64,000 bases of DNA from contig JAFMSR010000007.1 of NCBI GenBank assembly GCA_022818135.1, positions 5,794,534 to 5,858,533 on the forward strand, in the 5' to 3' direction. Each line of letters begins with the position of its first letter. Position 1 is the stretch's first letter. The translations under genes and the position numbers were made by a program. Positions 48,172-63,100 of the stretch are shown piece by piece. The notes under the pieces were generated by a model, which made no database searches, was not told the origin of the DNA, and saw only the letters and a list, made by a program, of their open reading frames with translations. This DNA comes from Saxidomus purpurata (taxonomy: Eukaryota > Mollusca > Bivalvia > Venerida > Veneridae).

Positions 48172-51100
48172 TCAGTTTGTTGCCACCTCCTCATGAAGTG
48201 TCAAAGCTCTGAATATTCCATACACCAGAACACATAATAACATCACTATCAAATAACCGAATGGTCCAAATCCAAAACTGAATGTCAGGAAGGCGTACAT
48301 TACACCTAAATACAGCAATGTCTGGTAGTTGGCAAGGAATCGCAAGCTTAATCTGGGTTGACGAAGAGCTTGAAGTGTTTCTGCGTTCATGGGAGAGCTT
48401 GGAATCTTTGACGGAGAGAGGGGAGCGGCAAAGTATACCTGTGACACTTTACCAATTAGGTCATCTCTGATGTATAGATTGAGAATTTCGTTCTGAAACT
48501 AAAAATAAAATGAGATAAGTAACAGCTCTAACACAGGGGTGCGTGATAAAACCGGTATACTGGTATATTGCAATTTGCTTGAGACACGATATGTACCGGT
48601 ATGGTTTCACCCCATACCGCGGTATTTTTATGTAAATGAAAACTGCAATTTCTCTGTCATTTATTAGCTGAAACTTGAATTTGAATATGCTGTGTGCTTT
48701 TTCCCTGACGAAAATGATAGATAGTAGACTTAGTAATAACGGGCAGTATATTATTCAATCTCAAAACTCAGAAGTTAAACAAATAATTATTAATGACTTT
48801 GCCCATGGAATGATTCAATTACTTTATTACAACCAAGTTTGAATACTTCAAAGTATATTTTTGTAAGAGTTATTTACTCTCAATTTATTGCAATATATAT
48901 TGCAATACAGCACTGCATATTGCAATTTATCGCTAAACGAAATTTCTGGCAATACCCATCCCTAGTGTATACCACTTTGTAGTCTTTTGTTGCAAAAAAA
49001 CGTGAAAAGAAAACAAAGGTTTTGTGTATATTTGTTGTCCGATACCCATGATAACTTCATTGAAGTTTCGATTCATTTCCTACATGATTCCAGATATGAC
49101 CCTTTTAGTAACACTTAGACCAAGGTGTGACATCGACAAAGCATATGCAAGCAGATTAATTCCCACTATTCTTAGCAAAGCGTAGCTCAATATTTGAGTG
49201 TTTTTCTCTGGCTCATGATATTTGCGTTTATAGCCTCTTGTGGAATTTCAAAAAATACTGAAATACTGTTACCATTTTGTTGATGGAAGATGAAAGCCTA
49301 TGTAGTACTCTCACTAATGTACTGTTTTCAAAGCTTCTGATTGGCTGGAGATCTGGATCACCATTATAACTAATGTCAAACTTCCGCAAACCATTCATTA
49401 GCTAATGATATGAAAATAAAAACATACAAATAGTTACATAAACCATGAACATGACAAATGATATTACCCACATTGTCTTGGAAAGTTTTCTTTGTACCTG
49501 TGTGGTATAAGATTATTTCTAGGTATCATGATGATCAAGCCGATTTACTGTGACTGCTTTTAGAAGAAATGCTTTGTTAATGCAACTACAACAAGAGCAC
49601 CGCCTACGGGTGCCTGACGCTCGTCTGATTTTATCCTTTTACCGTTTATTTATTACCATTTTTTAAAGTAACAGTGTCCTTGACCTTGACCCGGAAACAC
49701 AATCCCACAGAAGGTTTTCATGATAATTACTATACATAAGTTTGGTCACAATGATTCAACTGCAACTAAAGATACTGTGTTTTTCCCATTTTTCTATTTT
49801 TAGAAAAAAATCCTGAGCTTTGACTCCATGAGCCCCAAACACAATCCCAATAAAAGTCTTCATTTATATATATTACACACTTAATAATTTAGTTACATTA
49901 TGTCAATTGTAACTAAAGAAATTGAACATATTATTGTTTTTCTACTTTTAGTTACAGTGACCTTGACAATGACCCCCAGGAGCCCCAAAACACAAACCCC
50001 ATTAAAGATCTTCTTAAATACTTACTACAAACAAAAGTTGGTTACATTATGTCAACTGTAACTAAAGATATTGAATATATTACGGTTTTCCTATTTTTAG
50101 TAACAGTGACCTTAACCCCAGCAGCCCCAAAACACAATCCAATTTAAAAAATATTCATAAATACTTCCTATACACTAAGTTTGGTTGCATTATGTTCACT
50201 ATTACAAAAATATTGTGTGTGTGAAACTTTCTAAGTTAAGAAGGGGCAATAACCCAGTCAAAATACATGACAGGGTTATGTAACTTATAAAACTCTTCCT
50301 TCATTCTATTGCACATTTGATAGTGAACAGGTATTCCAACTTTCAAAGTGATAGCTTTGATAGTTTGCATGTAACTGACCTAAACGCAAAACTTAAAAAA
50401 TCAGACTAGCTAAAAACTACAAAGTCCAAAAATATTAAAATATCCCCCTCCAAATGTATAACTCAAAACCCCGTTTGATATGTTGAAGTACATTATCCAT
50501 TTATTGTTTGTGAAAAATTTGAAATCAATCTAACAAAAAATGAAGAAGCTATGTCCAATTCTCAAAATCAACCAAAATCAATCAAAATTCATGTTTTTTA
50601 CCCAAAAAAACAGGTCAGACTCAGCATCTTTAGCATACAATGTGAAGAAGGGTATTAGATGAACCAGCTTTCCAAGTTTCAAAGTGATAGCTTTGATAGT
50701 TTCCATGTAAGTGACCTAAACGCAAAACTTAACCAACGCCAACGACAACGATGAAGACGACCACAATCAAGTGACGACAATAGCTCGTCATTTTTTTCAA
50801 AAATCAGACGAGCTAAAAATGACTAAATTTATAACAGACTTCTATAAGTTTCTTAGATATCCCATTAAGAAATGAAAAACTTGTTATACATTAGACATAC
50901 AGTATAGAAACTATGGTTCAATGTCTTTTTTTTTTTCAGCACTCATTCATTTTCTACATTTTAAGATATATAATATCACCTACCAACAAAATGTCAAACA
51001 TTACCTGAAATCTGCCCATAGGAGTAAGCTGGGGTCCATTTCTACTATATTTACAATCTGGGGTTCCTGGTATTGAAGTTGACAGTGTTGTGTTAAGGAA

Positions 51101-54100
51101 TGATGACTGGTCCCCGGCATGTAGTGAATGAACATTGCCCAAACCTGGAGACATTACATGATCTGATGGTGCTATCTGAAAACAATCAATTTATTCGCAA
51201 CAGTATTATACAAAATGTACTGTTTTTCATTTTGCTATAAATGTCTATTACACTGCCACTTTAGAAAAAAGCACATTTTTCTGTCACCTTTCTAGATTAG
51301 AAGTGATCTTAAACTGAATGTCAGTCACTCCAATCAGAAAGCTATCTCCTTAAAATCTTTTTGATCTCAGGAACAGTTAGTAGTTTAACACAGGAATTAA
51401 AAAACAAGTTACAGGTCACACAAAATAAACTTATACGCTTTGTGTTGAATTTACATCCAATGTCACATATTGGAATTGAGCATTTTTCACGTCTGAACTG
51501 GTTACCAGTTTCAAGTAGAGTTAATCAGATAACTCTCTGTCATGTTTATAAAATTAATTCTAATGTTGCCCCTTCATATTTAAGTGAGCACTTTACCCCT
51601 ATCAATACTGTTCATGATTATCCCACAAGGTTTAGAGCAAAGGCATATCCCTCCTTTGATGGTACAGGTTTTTCTATGTCAGATAGTAAGAGATATGCTC
51701 TCCCTGTGGTCAAAAGTTTTGGAAAAAAAATCATTTGCATACAATGGTTGTTGTCTATGGAACAGTCTGCCACAAAATGTGAGGGATGCAACTTCTTTGT
51801 ATTCATTTAAATGCAAGGTTAAGGAACATTTTTTAAGCTTAACTTGACTTTTTTAATGTCTTTCAATCAGGGTTTTTATACAAACTTCTCTTAAGGCATT
51901 TTGCTGTGATTTTTTACTGTGATAAATTGTATCTTCCTATGTCATACAATACTATATCTTAAGGACCACAATGGAAATAAGAGTTTGTTTTAGCTCTTTT
52001 TTGTGTTATCCTTAACATATAATGTTGATTGGCATGGCTATATTAATTCATACATGTTTGTTTATTGTTTTATTGTATGTTTTAATTATAAGTTGCCATG
52101 TAGATTGTACATTTTATGTTGAAATAAATCTATCTCTATCTAACAGTTATTTGATCTGATGAACCCTGATTCCAGACTAATAATTGGTCTTTCAGCAAGG
52201 TATTTTTAGACTAAGTATCAAGTCACAATGTCAAATACAAAACTATTTTTTTCTCATTTTGAGTAATAGTGACCTTGACCTAAACCAGACATACCAGAAA
52301 TGTAATCTCAAACTTGTTACAGAGTATCTGTACAAAGTTTTAAATGGCAAAACTATGGCATTCAGCATTAATGAAAACTTGATGCTACCTCACTGACCTA
52401 CAGCCCAACATCAAAACAACATACAATTTTTATCTAGTAAGGATAATCGGATTGTCTAGGAAAAGTAACTAAATGGGCAATCAGGCCCTTTATATAACAC
52501 AGTATAATATAAGTAAACTGTTTAACATAATAAGCAATAATCAAACTGGTCTGTCCACAGAACGGCAATGAAAACCTGTCCTAAGAAAGCAATATGATGA
52601 AGCCCAGACTAACTAGTAAACTTACAGAAAACAGATGACATAGATTACTTGCTGCTTGCTCAAGATGGGCTACTAACTTCTTCACTTCTGAAACACTCAT
52701 ATCACCGTAGGCTTTAGTTGTGTCCTCAAACAGTGAGGAGATATCAAACAACGACGCCAGGCCTGACTTCTCCGCCTTCTTCTCCGGCTGATGGGAAGTT
52801 AAATCAGTTTTTGCAGCAAAGATCTGCTGCAACAACAGTTGTACCTGATAAAGAAATATTTCTTAATTGACTTTTAGTATATTCGGTGCATTTAAGTAAA
52901 AGATCATTATAACTATCCTGGATTTTGTAGTAATGTATAGCGATTTCTCTGAGAATTTTTGGACTATTTCAAACGTGTCTTACAACATGTCGGTGCACTA
53001 TACTCTCTAAGAAAAAAAACCTTGTCAAGTTTGTTGAAGTAAGAGATGCATCATCTACGACTGTAGCTCTGGTCTCATTACAAAAAATGCCTCTGCACAT
53101 TTAAAAAATGGTTAAAAATTACATATTAGGCCAAACAAACAATATACCAAGAATATAACAGTTGGTCACCAATTTTTATAATTATTATCTTGCCTTTTTG
53201 CTAAAAAAAGACTGGAAAATTGGTCGTTAAGATCATTGTCTTATAAAGAGGTTTGAGTCTGGAAGTAAAAACTTTAAGTTAAGGTTGGTTGGGAAACCGG
53301 AGACACATCTTTTTGTTTCCTTTTTCATTACTAGTAGCAAGATAATTTTAAAGCATTCAAATAGATTTTGCCAACTTGTAACCCACCTCAGTCTCGGTTT
53401 CTCTACCAAACATGTGTATATAGTTGAAGTCCGGTCTCTCCAGCTCACTAATCTGTATACGTAACATTGTACTCAGTTCTGGCACCATGTAGCTCCCGCC
53501 GAGATCTTGGATCTGTCGGTACGCTGTATACATCATCCTCTCAACTAGACAACAGCACCAGCATTATTACACAGTTAGAGATAGACTCCATTTAAATTGT
53601 GGTTAAAATTTATAAAAATTCAGATGTATAGGTATCAAACGAGACAAAAATTTCAAATAAATATCGTCTTTCTCTTGGATTAAGTACCCTTTTACCAGTT
53701 ATCAACAACTTTTTAACAAGAGGGCATTGATTACACTATTTTAACAAGGACCACATTGTGGCTCTGTACTCCTCACCTGAGTCAAATTTGTTTAACCTGG
53801 ATATAGATAGATTATTATCGTTTCTCCAATTACTGGAGATTTCTACCTATGTATAGACAACAATTTGAACAAAACTGTTATACAAAATTCAGAATACTAT
53901 CCAACTATAACAACAATCAGTACATCACAACAAATAATAAATAATATTGAAAATGGAGAATGTCAGTAAAACAAGGTGCCCCACATTGGACTCAACTTGT
54001 ACTGATGTAAATTGTGTCTATATCAGGACAAAACGTCCTACACCAGGTTTAAATAAAGATATATTGACAGACAAACATATGCACATAATATATGTACACT

Positions 54101-57100
54101 TACCTTCTCTCAGTAACTGTGGCAGATTTGTCAAGTTTAATACCTGAAAAATATCAACACTTTTTGTTCTGAAGCTTTTATTTTGTCTAACATTTTTTCA
54201 ACTGTTATACTGTAATGTGTAGAAACTTTTCAAAATTAGAATACAAAAGGAATGGAACCTGGTACTTGTTTTCGTATTGGCAGATAATGTTAGACGCCTT
54301 TTGGAAGTAAGCAAAAAAATGTTTCAATTCTAGTAAAAGTTCCTTGGCAATTTATCAAATGTTGTGTTCAACATTACAATCAGAAGAATATCAGAAGTTA
54401 TAGTGCAACAGGCTGATGAAATAAAATGACAAGTTTATCTCTGATTCGCAAGACAAGGGACAAGTTTACCTTAGATACAAGAGATAGAAAGTGACAAATT
54501 TGTGTAAGATACTGCCAGGAGAGACTGAAGTATATACCTTAGATACTCTGAACACAATGTAGGCATTTGATATAGATGTTAAAGGCATTCTTTTTGTTCT
54601 CTGTAGAAACTCCTGGAACAATGCTGTGTAAAACAGGAAATTGTCTCGGATAAATGGAAACCTACAAGGAAATTACATCAAAGAGTTACATCAGCCATTA
54701 AATAAAGCTTCATGTATCAGAATATTATAATAACTTAGCTCAACCTGTGTACATTAACATAATAATATTATACTATATTTAAATTTACCTGAAATTAAAG
54801 CTTCAGTCTTACTAGGACCCATTCAAGACAACGCAAATTTGGTGACTTTCTAATTTTAGACCATTTTCAAAACCAGGTTATTGTACCTTTGCTTCAACTT
54901 TAAAAAAAAACCTTTGATCATAGGCATATATTAGAGTAAGCTAACCTATCCAGTTGATTTACAAGGTACAATTGCTTTATAGCTCACAAAGAGTGACTTG
55001 TAATTTACAATACGAGCTGTCAAAAGTGTTATTACTAATTCACAGTCACTTCAAAGTTCTTCATAAGTATACATTCTCCATCTCTGGTCATAATGTTGTC
55101 ATCAACTAATGTTAAACTAGATTATGGTTTGCCTAACAGATTTTTTATAATTGAGTATCTAGAGTACTTGAAACACAATAAAGTACCACAGCACTGATTC
55201 ATCATACACAAAACAATAGTAACCTACCAAGAGTCAGTAACTTTATCAGCATCCTTCATCTGTGGTCCTGGTTCTGTATATCTCCATGGTTGTACATAGG
55301 TCAGCCAAGTCTCTAACATCTAGTGTACAGATAAAGGGATTAAACATATACCAAAATGTCAACAAGATGTTTTACGAGAAAATAATACGTCTAACCCTTT
55401 CTGGTGGAAGTCACACTATTTTCAATGACCAAGATCATGTGATCACCATCTTTGTCCAACTGACCCCAAAATCTACAGGGATCATCAATATGCCATGACA
55501 ATCCCACTATAAAGTTTGAGTACCTTAAAACTCATTTTTTTCTACTGACATTAATAGATTCCTTAACACTGACCTTGGACACAGTGACCCCAAATTCAAG
55601 CGGTTATCTACTGGTCATAACCAACTTCCTTACCAAATATATTCTGCCTATTTGATCAGATATCGTTTCAATAAATCAACCCACCTTTTGACCTTGACCT
55701 TTAACTAGGACTGGTAATGACCTACCTTTCAATGAAAGTTTAGGGCCAGTTTTGAGGTGACGAATTTACAACAAATATTACCATCCCTACAAACTTATCT
55801 TGCATACTTCTTGTTTCAAAAGTTGTTTGAATATAAAATTACTATATCTTGTGATCTTACCAATCTAAAAGAAGAGTCTAAAGGCCATCTTTCAAATCCA
55901 TGCTTAAGAAAGCCATAAATCTTCTTCTGTAAAACTGTTGGTAGAATAGATCTGAAATATCAATAATAACATGCATACATTAGACAAAAAAATCTCTAAA
56001 CACTTATTTTCTATAAACGAAAAACATACTTAAAATGTGAAAAAAGGAGTATAGCCTTCAATACAAACAGCATTTAAACAGAAAGTTTATTATTCTTTTA
56101 TGTTATTTTCATTTTCAAAGGTTAAAATAGGAAGACAAAAGTTTAATTATTGATACCTTTTAAATTCATCCAAGGGAGACGATTCTGGAGTCTGGTAAGG
56201 TGAGCTTACTGGCTCTGGTTCCGCACTGTTGACAAAGTAATGGATATGCTTCAAAAACAGCCTGACAAGTCTGACATGGTTGTTGCTGGGCATGTAACTC
56301 TCCTGACAGAATAGAACACCATAGTGAGTTAATATAGAGATGCGTACAGACAAGAGCAGTAACAACTTGGAACAACAATCTACTACTGTAGGCCCTAACA
56401 AACATTGTGTTCCAAAAATGTTAAGGTTGGTTGGCAGTTTTTTAAATTTCTATTTGACTTTTTGCTCTAAAAACAGTTGAAAACTGGTCTTTTTGATCAT
56501 TTTCTTATATATTAAATGTTTGATGTTAACAGTAAAATGTTATGGTAAGCTGGGAGACCAGAAATGCATTTTTTGTCTAAAGTAGACATCACACAAGACA
56601 GGTTCTGCTTAATACACAAGGCTTGTGTCTCAACACATTTTGTAATACAGCAGTAAAAGTCCTTTAACCACAAAAGTAAAGAAGGCAAGTGATTCTACTA
56701 TGAATACATTAAAAGTGGTAAGTTGTTCAAACATGGCACTAGAACACTGCCTCTCCTGTTACTTTACAAGAAAGAGGTTACTGACAATTTCACAACTGTA
56801 CAGCAACTGGTTTAGGACAATATCTGACTATAAACCTAGACAGGCTCTAGATTTCAAAGGCAATATAGTAAGGATTCTATCTCTTCCATATATAAACTGA
56901 ATACAAACGTATCAGTAGTCTGTATGAAATGCTATAGAAATCTGGAATGCTAAAAACAAAATTACATTTTTGTTGTCTATCAGTGAAAAATTTAGTCATC
57001 TTTGATCTTATCAAATCACATAGAAGAAATGAAGCAGGAATGTATTACTTTATCAGGCCATGCAATAAATAACAAAGCACAACAAAAAGAGTGACCATTC

Positions 57101-60100
57101 TATTATACCATAACAAGCATGCAGTGAGACCAAATGTTCTTAAATCATTGAATATAGACTATTTTAGGACATGACATGTTTATGTCAATTGTTTATCATT
57201 TAAGACATGACATGTTTATGCCAATTGTTTATTATTTGAGATATGACATTATGTTTATGTCAATTATTTATCACTTAAGACATGACATGACATGTTTATG
57301 TCAATTGTATATCATTTAAGACATGGAGAATCATGACTAACATTAAAAGATATATGAACCTGATATATGAATCTAATCAAATAGTGTTTACTTCAGAAAA
57401 ATGCCAAAAAAAAGAAGGGTAAAATACAGGATAGACACATGCATAAACACTATTAGACAATGTGACTACTATAAAGCTTCCCGTTGTGGGTGCATGTAGA
57501 GTAAGAAAACAAGTGGACCTAGTTACAGTATTTGACGGAGCTAAAACATGAATGTGTTCAATTAATGCCAATATGAATTGTTTTTTGGTCTTAATTGGTA
57601 TTTAGTATTAATTGCATTTTGGTATTAACTGGTATTTGGTATTAATTGATTTTTTGGTATTAACTGGTATTTGGTATTAATTGGCATTTAAGCATATTTT
57701 GAGAAAGTAAAGAATCTGATCTGATATATCAACAGGAACACTGGCAAAGAGATACGAATGCCTTTGAAGAACATTGAACAACAACTAGGAGTAGTAAGAT
57801 AACCCAAAGTACAAACATCTAACACCATAAAGTATTGTTATCTAAATCACTTACCACTCCTACTCCAGCATGCTAACAAAATATACCAGTTCTTTGTAAA
57901 TGATTTATACTGGCAACAAAATAAACAGGCAACAAAAGAATGTGCATTTGCTATCAGAGCAATAACAGGTTGATGAAAGGTGCCAGACTGATATGACAAA
58001 CCTTTGCTTATTTATTATCAGGTTTTATTGCTTTTATTAGCATCAGGAGTGCTTTGTTAGCAACATTCATGGATAAAGACCCTCCCAGTTTAACAATCGC
58101 TCCTAGGAAGAATCAGCACAACAACCAGCACTACAACCTCTTTCAACTTTCTCAAATAAGTGACATGGCGAGAAGCAGTGCTTGCACCCATGACCCTCAA
58201 ACAATGACCATTCAACCACAGAAGCAGTTCTTACTCGCTGGTCAGACGACACCTAGAATCCTACATAACATACATTTCATTTTGTGAATCATGGTATTAC
58301 GGGTATAATGTAAGAACTAGCCTGCTATGATACAATGCTGGCAGCTTAACTGCTCTCACTCACATCAAGGTTCAACTATGTTCTACAATTGCTTGTCTAC
58401 ATATTTTTCAATAATCATACAAAGAAAAGAAATTGTGCTGGATTTTTACTGTAAAAAAAGTCTGCAAGTAAACAATCTACAACAATGAAACACTGGCAAA
58501 CAGTTGGTACATACGCATGCAAACTTTTCAGAATGACAACTTTGGGTAAATGCATTGAACTGTTAGGTCTTGTTATCCAATTACAACATTTTGAGATTTT
58601 GTATGCATTGTTTGAAGCCATAATATAAAAGCAATACAGTATTTACAAACCGCACTCTATTACAGCTTGGCTCTGTCTATTGGTTATTAAATTACAAAGC
58701 TGTGCCATGGTAACATACTGTGAAATATGAAACGCCTTGAAAAATACAGCAACTATAAGATGTATTATGAAGTACAGTGTTCTTACTCTTGCAGATACTG
58801 TACACACAGACCACATGGACCATGCAATGTTACTATTATTTATATATGACAACTAATTCAACTGTTTAGATGTGCAGGTTGATCAAGATCTATACAGCTT
58901 ATAATGCAAACAACAAGATTTCACACAGCCGTGCTCAAATGTTCTGCGGTTACTACTATCACAAGCTTCTTATGAATCAAGTCAACTTTAAATCACAGTG
59001 ACATTTTAAGCCATAGGCCAAGTTCAAAGCATTTTAGTAACATTGTATTATAAATAAAGAATAATGAAAATATAATAAAACAGGCTTGCTATATATAACG
59101 CACATGTACATTCATACTTACATAGAATGCCATTATAGGCTCAGACAGGATGTTATCTGACCATGTTCTACTCTAAAATATCGCATGAACATGTGATCAG
59201 AAACTACCTTAAACAATAACCTTATGAATATAAATTTCTTTCAGAGGTAGTTGTGAGGTACGGTGTTTCAAGGTCTGTATCTATTTATATGCTGAGTCAG
59301 TAATTTCGAGTTATATTTGTATCAAGTCATCATATTTTTAAATCTGCTCTAACTTTATTTCTTTGTCAGTCATTCTGATATAATTTGAATGTAAGATACA
59401 TTGTACTAGTCCCTCTTTCATTTCCTAGTATACTAGCAATATCTTAATATTTTTTTAAAACTAAAATACATGTAGCAACAAAATTTACTCAAAACTAGAT
59501 ACTGGCCTAAAAAGTCTTAACAATGTGTTTTGTAACATTTATCAATCATTCAAAATCATCCTGCAAACTGACTGGCTAACAAAACATTTTATGAAATGTA
59601 AAATCTTTTAAACTTCACAGAATTTATTTCTTTCAAATGTTACACTAGGTGAGCCTTAAAACTTATGAGAAGCTGTTTAAGTTTTTAAAGGAAATGTGAA
59701 ATTGGTAACTGATGTATTATCCATTCAATATAAGAAATAGCTACAAAGTTTTTTCTGCCTATTTCTATGCAATACATAAGGGACTTAACTCTTACCAGCT
59801 CTTACGAAAAGAACAAGACTGATTAACAGAGAAATTCTGTAGATAAAACCACAATACACAGCCGACTTAAACTCACCAGATTTTGAGGGGATATACCTCT
59901 CTCCATGTCTAAGGCATTCTGATTCAACCAAAACTCTGCCAGAATCTGTAGAAATAAAATGAAACATAGCTATTATACCAACCAAACATCATCCCCTGGA
60001 TTTAAAGAATTTTTACATACTGTAGGCTAGCTCCCAGCTGCAGAAACCAGAACAAAAATTTAACAGAAAATCTGTTTTATTTCACACTTCATGGGTGAAA

Positions 60101-63100
60101 TAATCAATGAGTACAGAGGATTTATTCAAAACCTTTCCAAGACAGAACTATATACATCACAATTTCTTCATGTATTTATTTGTCATGCTTGCTTGGAATA
60201 TTTTGATCAACATGCAACATTGCAAAAACAATATCTCATGTCATAGACTTGAATTTTCTGGTGACAAAGACATTCCCACAAGGTTTTGTGACAAGCTATA
60301 TATATATATAAGCGTTCAAACAATGTGATGTCTCCCTTTGTATCTTTTATTTTAAACTTATCAAGCTATTAAGATGTCACAAGCACTTAAATCACATTAA
60401 CCAAACATACACCATGATGCAAAATCATGATTAAAGCCACAGAATCAGTGGTATAAGAGAACTAAATTGTGCATTACCTGAATAAAGGTCTCAGACCACC
60501 AAATATCTCCTTCAACTTTTTCAGCTACAGGCGAACTCTGGCCATGTGGTTTCTGCGCAGTGAGTAAATTAGCTTTGAGAAGGCCTAATCTTGACCTTGA
60601 CCTTGTGTGAGTGCCACTTCCAGGTGAGCTTTTTTGACTGAAAATATTCAAATGAAGAACAGTCAAATTTGTTCTTAAGAACAACAGTTTCAAACTAAAA
60701 TATAAACATCTTAACAAAATTTGCAGATTAAATGGCAGACAGAAAAGTGCATTTAATGAAAGTAATTCTACCAAGAATTACAAAGTATCATTTCAATATG
60801 TAACTGTTGACTATAGCTGTTAAGAACCACACACTTGTGACTTGTGTTCAAGTTATCCTAAATAAATGATTACAAAACCAATTCATTATAATTCACCTCT
60901 TGACAATCTGGCGAAGAATTGTACTTACCCAAACATGCAACTTTAAGAATCTCTATCAGATTCATAATATTATGAAATTTAAAACTGGCGAATCTCACCT
61001 TGTTGGAGTATGTTGCATCATGGGACTTCTCACAGCAGTACTGATGGATTGTGGGAATTTTGGAAGACTGTTCTTACTTGGAGGTAAAAAGTAGTCCAGA
61101 TATTTGTCCAGGAGACAAGGGTAAGCAACATCTGTTATGTTGTTCCAGTTTAAAGATTTCAGCTGCCACTGGTGTGACACTAATGCAGCGGAGAAGTGAA
61201 ACATGTATAGCTCAAACGCACCTGTTAAAGTAATGCAAATTGTTAACTGTTAATGCATTTAAAGGTCCAACACTAAGGAAAGTGAAAATTTGAATATCTC
61301 TTAAAAAGCACAGAAACTATTTCATTTTATTGGAAAAAGAAAGTTGGTATGTAGAAATTCGAAATAAATCACAGTAAATGTACAATTATTTTTCTATGAA
61401 TTATGAAGAAAGTTAAAAAGACCTGGGTGGTCATTCTGTCGATTCACTGAAATTTCAACATAATACACACACATTTCATTGAGTTCCAAAGACCTTCTGT
61501 AAATTTTGACCTGCCAATCTTCATTATTTAGTGTCTTGCCTAAGTCTATGTACTGGCCATGAAAAAAAATGCCGCCTCACTTTCCCTTAGTAATGGACCT
61601 TTAAAAATTGTTTAAAAGCCATCTCTAAACAGCTTGCTAATTGTCTTTGAAATAAGCAAAATGTTTACAAGAATATGGCAGCCCAAAATAATATAATACA
61701 TGAATGGTTCAGATTTAGAAAAACAATGTTTTAACTATGCTATGATGCGTGATCCACATGCATTTTGTAAAATACTTAAGTATTGCTTGGATTTAGCATG
61801 TGCTTTACCTTGTTTAAGCAAAGTATTGAAAAACTGATGGAAGGCAATCTCCAGAAATGTCAGTTTGTGCAAACTGAAGCAGGATAAGGCGCCATTTAAG
61901 CAGTTCAATGGTAAAATCAGTTTTTATCAAATTTTCAGAAGAAATTAATAGCATTAAGAAGTTTCGAAAGTTTATCATCATTTGTGTGCTTGTCCTTCAG
62001 ATATCTATTTTTTGACTGGGCTTTCTCAACTGACTACGAAAGTGTGTGTGTTTTCAAGCACAAGATAGAATAATGATTATTTTAGAAATATGCAGTTTTT
62101 TTTTTAAAATAAAACATCAAACTGATATGTATAACAAGCTTTTGATGGTTCTACATTTTGATTTACTTGAATTTCATCAAACCATATTGAATAAATGAGG
62201 TCAACTGGATGTAACAGAGAGTATTACACATCTGGAATAGAGTGATTGCATAGGAAGGCAGTTACTGAAAGTATCACCTTCCAAAATTGTAGTTTTGCTA
62301 ACTTTGAATACACTTGTCTAAGTTTCATACTATGATCTGATGACAAAAACTGGTTTCATTCTCAATATACTTATCTTGAATTTACAATAATTGGAGTGTA
62401 GTTGCATATTATCATTCTCGGAACAAATACTGAAACTGTATCCAAGTATTTCCCCTTTTTGCCAGCTTTTAGCCGATATCATCTACAATTAACTGCAGAT
62501 GTAGAGTAGAAAGTAAACATGACTCGTTCTTGTTTTAAAACACTCAACATACATATTTGAAGGTAGAGTCTTACCTAGCATGATAACTGGTTTAGAGTCT
62601 TACCTAGCATGATAACTGGTTTAGAGTCTTACCTAGCATGATAACTGGTTTAGAGTCTTACCTAGCATGATAACTGGTTTAGAGTCTTACCTAGCATGAT
62701 AACTGGTTTAGAGTCTTACCTAGCATGATAACTGGTTTAGAGTCTTACCTAGCATGATAACTGGTTTAGAGTCTTACCTAGCATGATAACTGGTTTAGAG
62801 TCTTACCTAGCATGATAACTGGTTTAGAGTCTTACCTAGCATGATAACTGGTTTAGAGTAACTTTGATACTGTAGCTTGTTAACATAGAACATCGGCAAA
62901 CTTCCTTCTTCTATCATATGTCTAGTGGGACTCTGAAAAACAAGAGATGTGAGGTAAACAATCTACAACACAGTTGATAAAAGACTTGGACTGGAAGATA
63001 TTAGTCATATCTAATATTTGAAAAAAATAAATCTGTTATACTTGACCCTTGCATTACAAACTAGTGCATGTTCTTTCAGGATATGAAAAAAAAAAATTAA

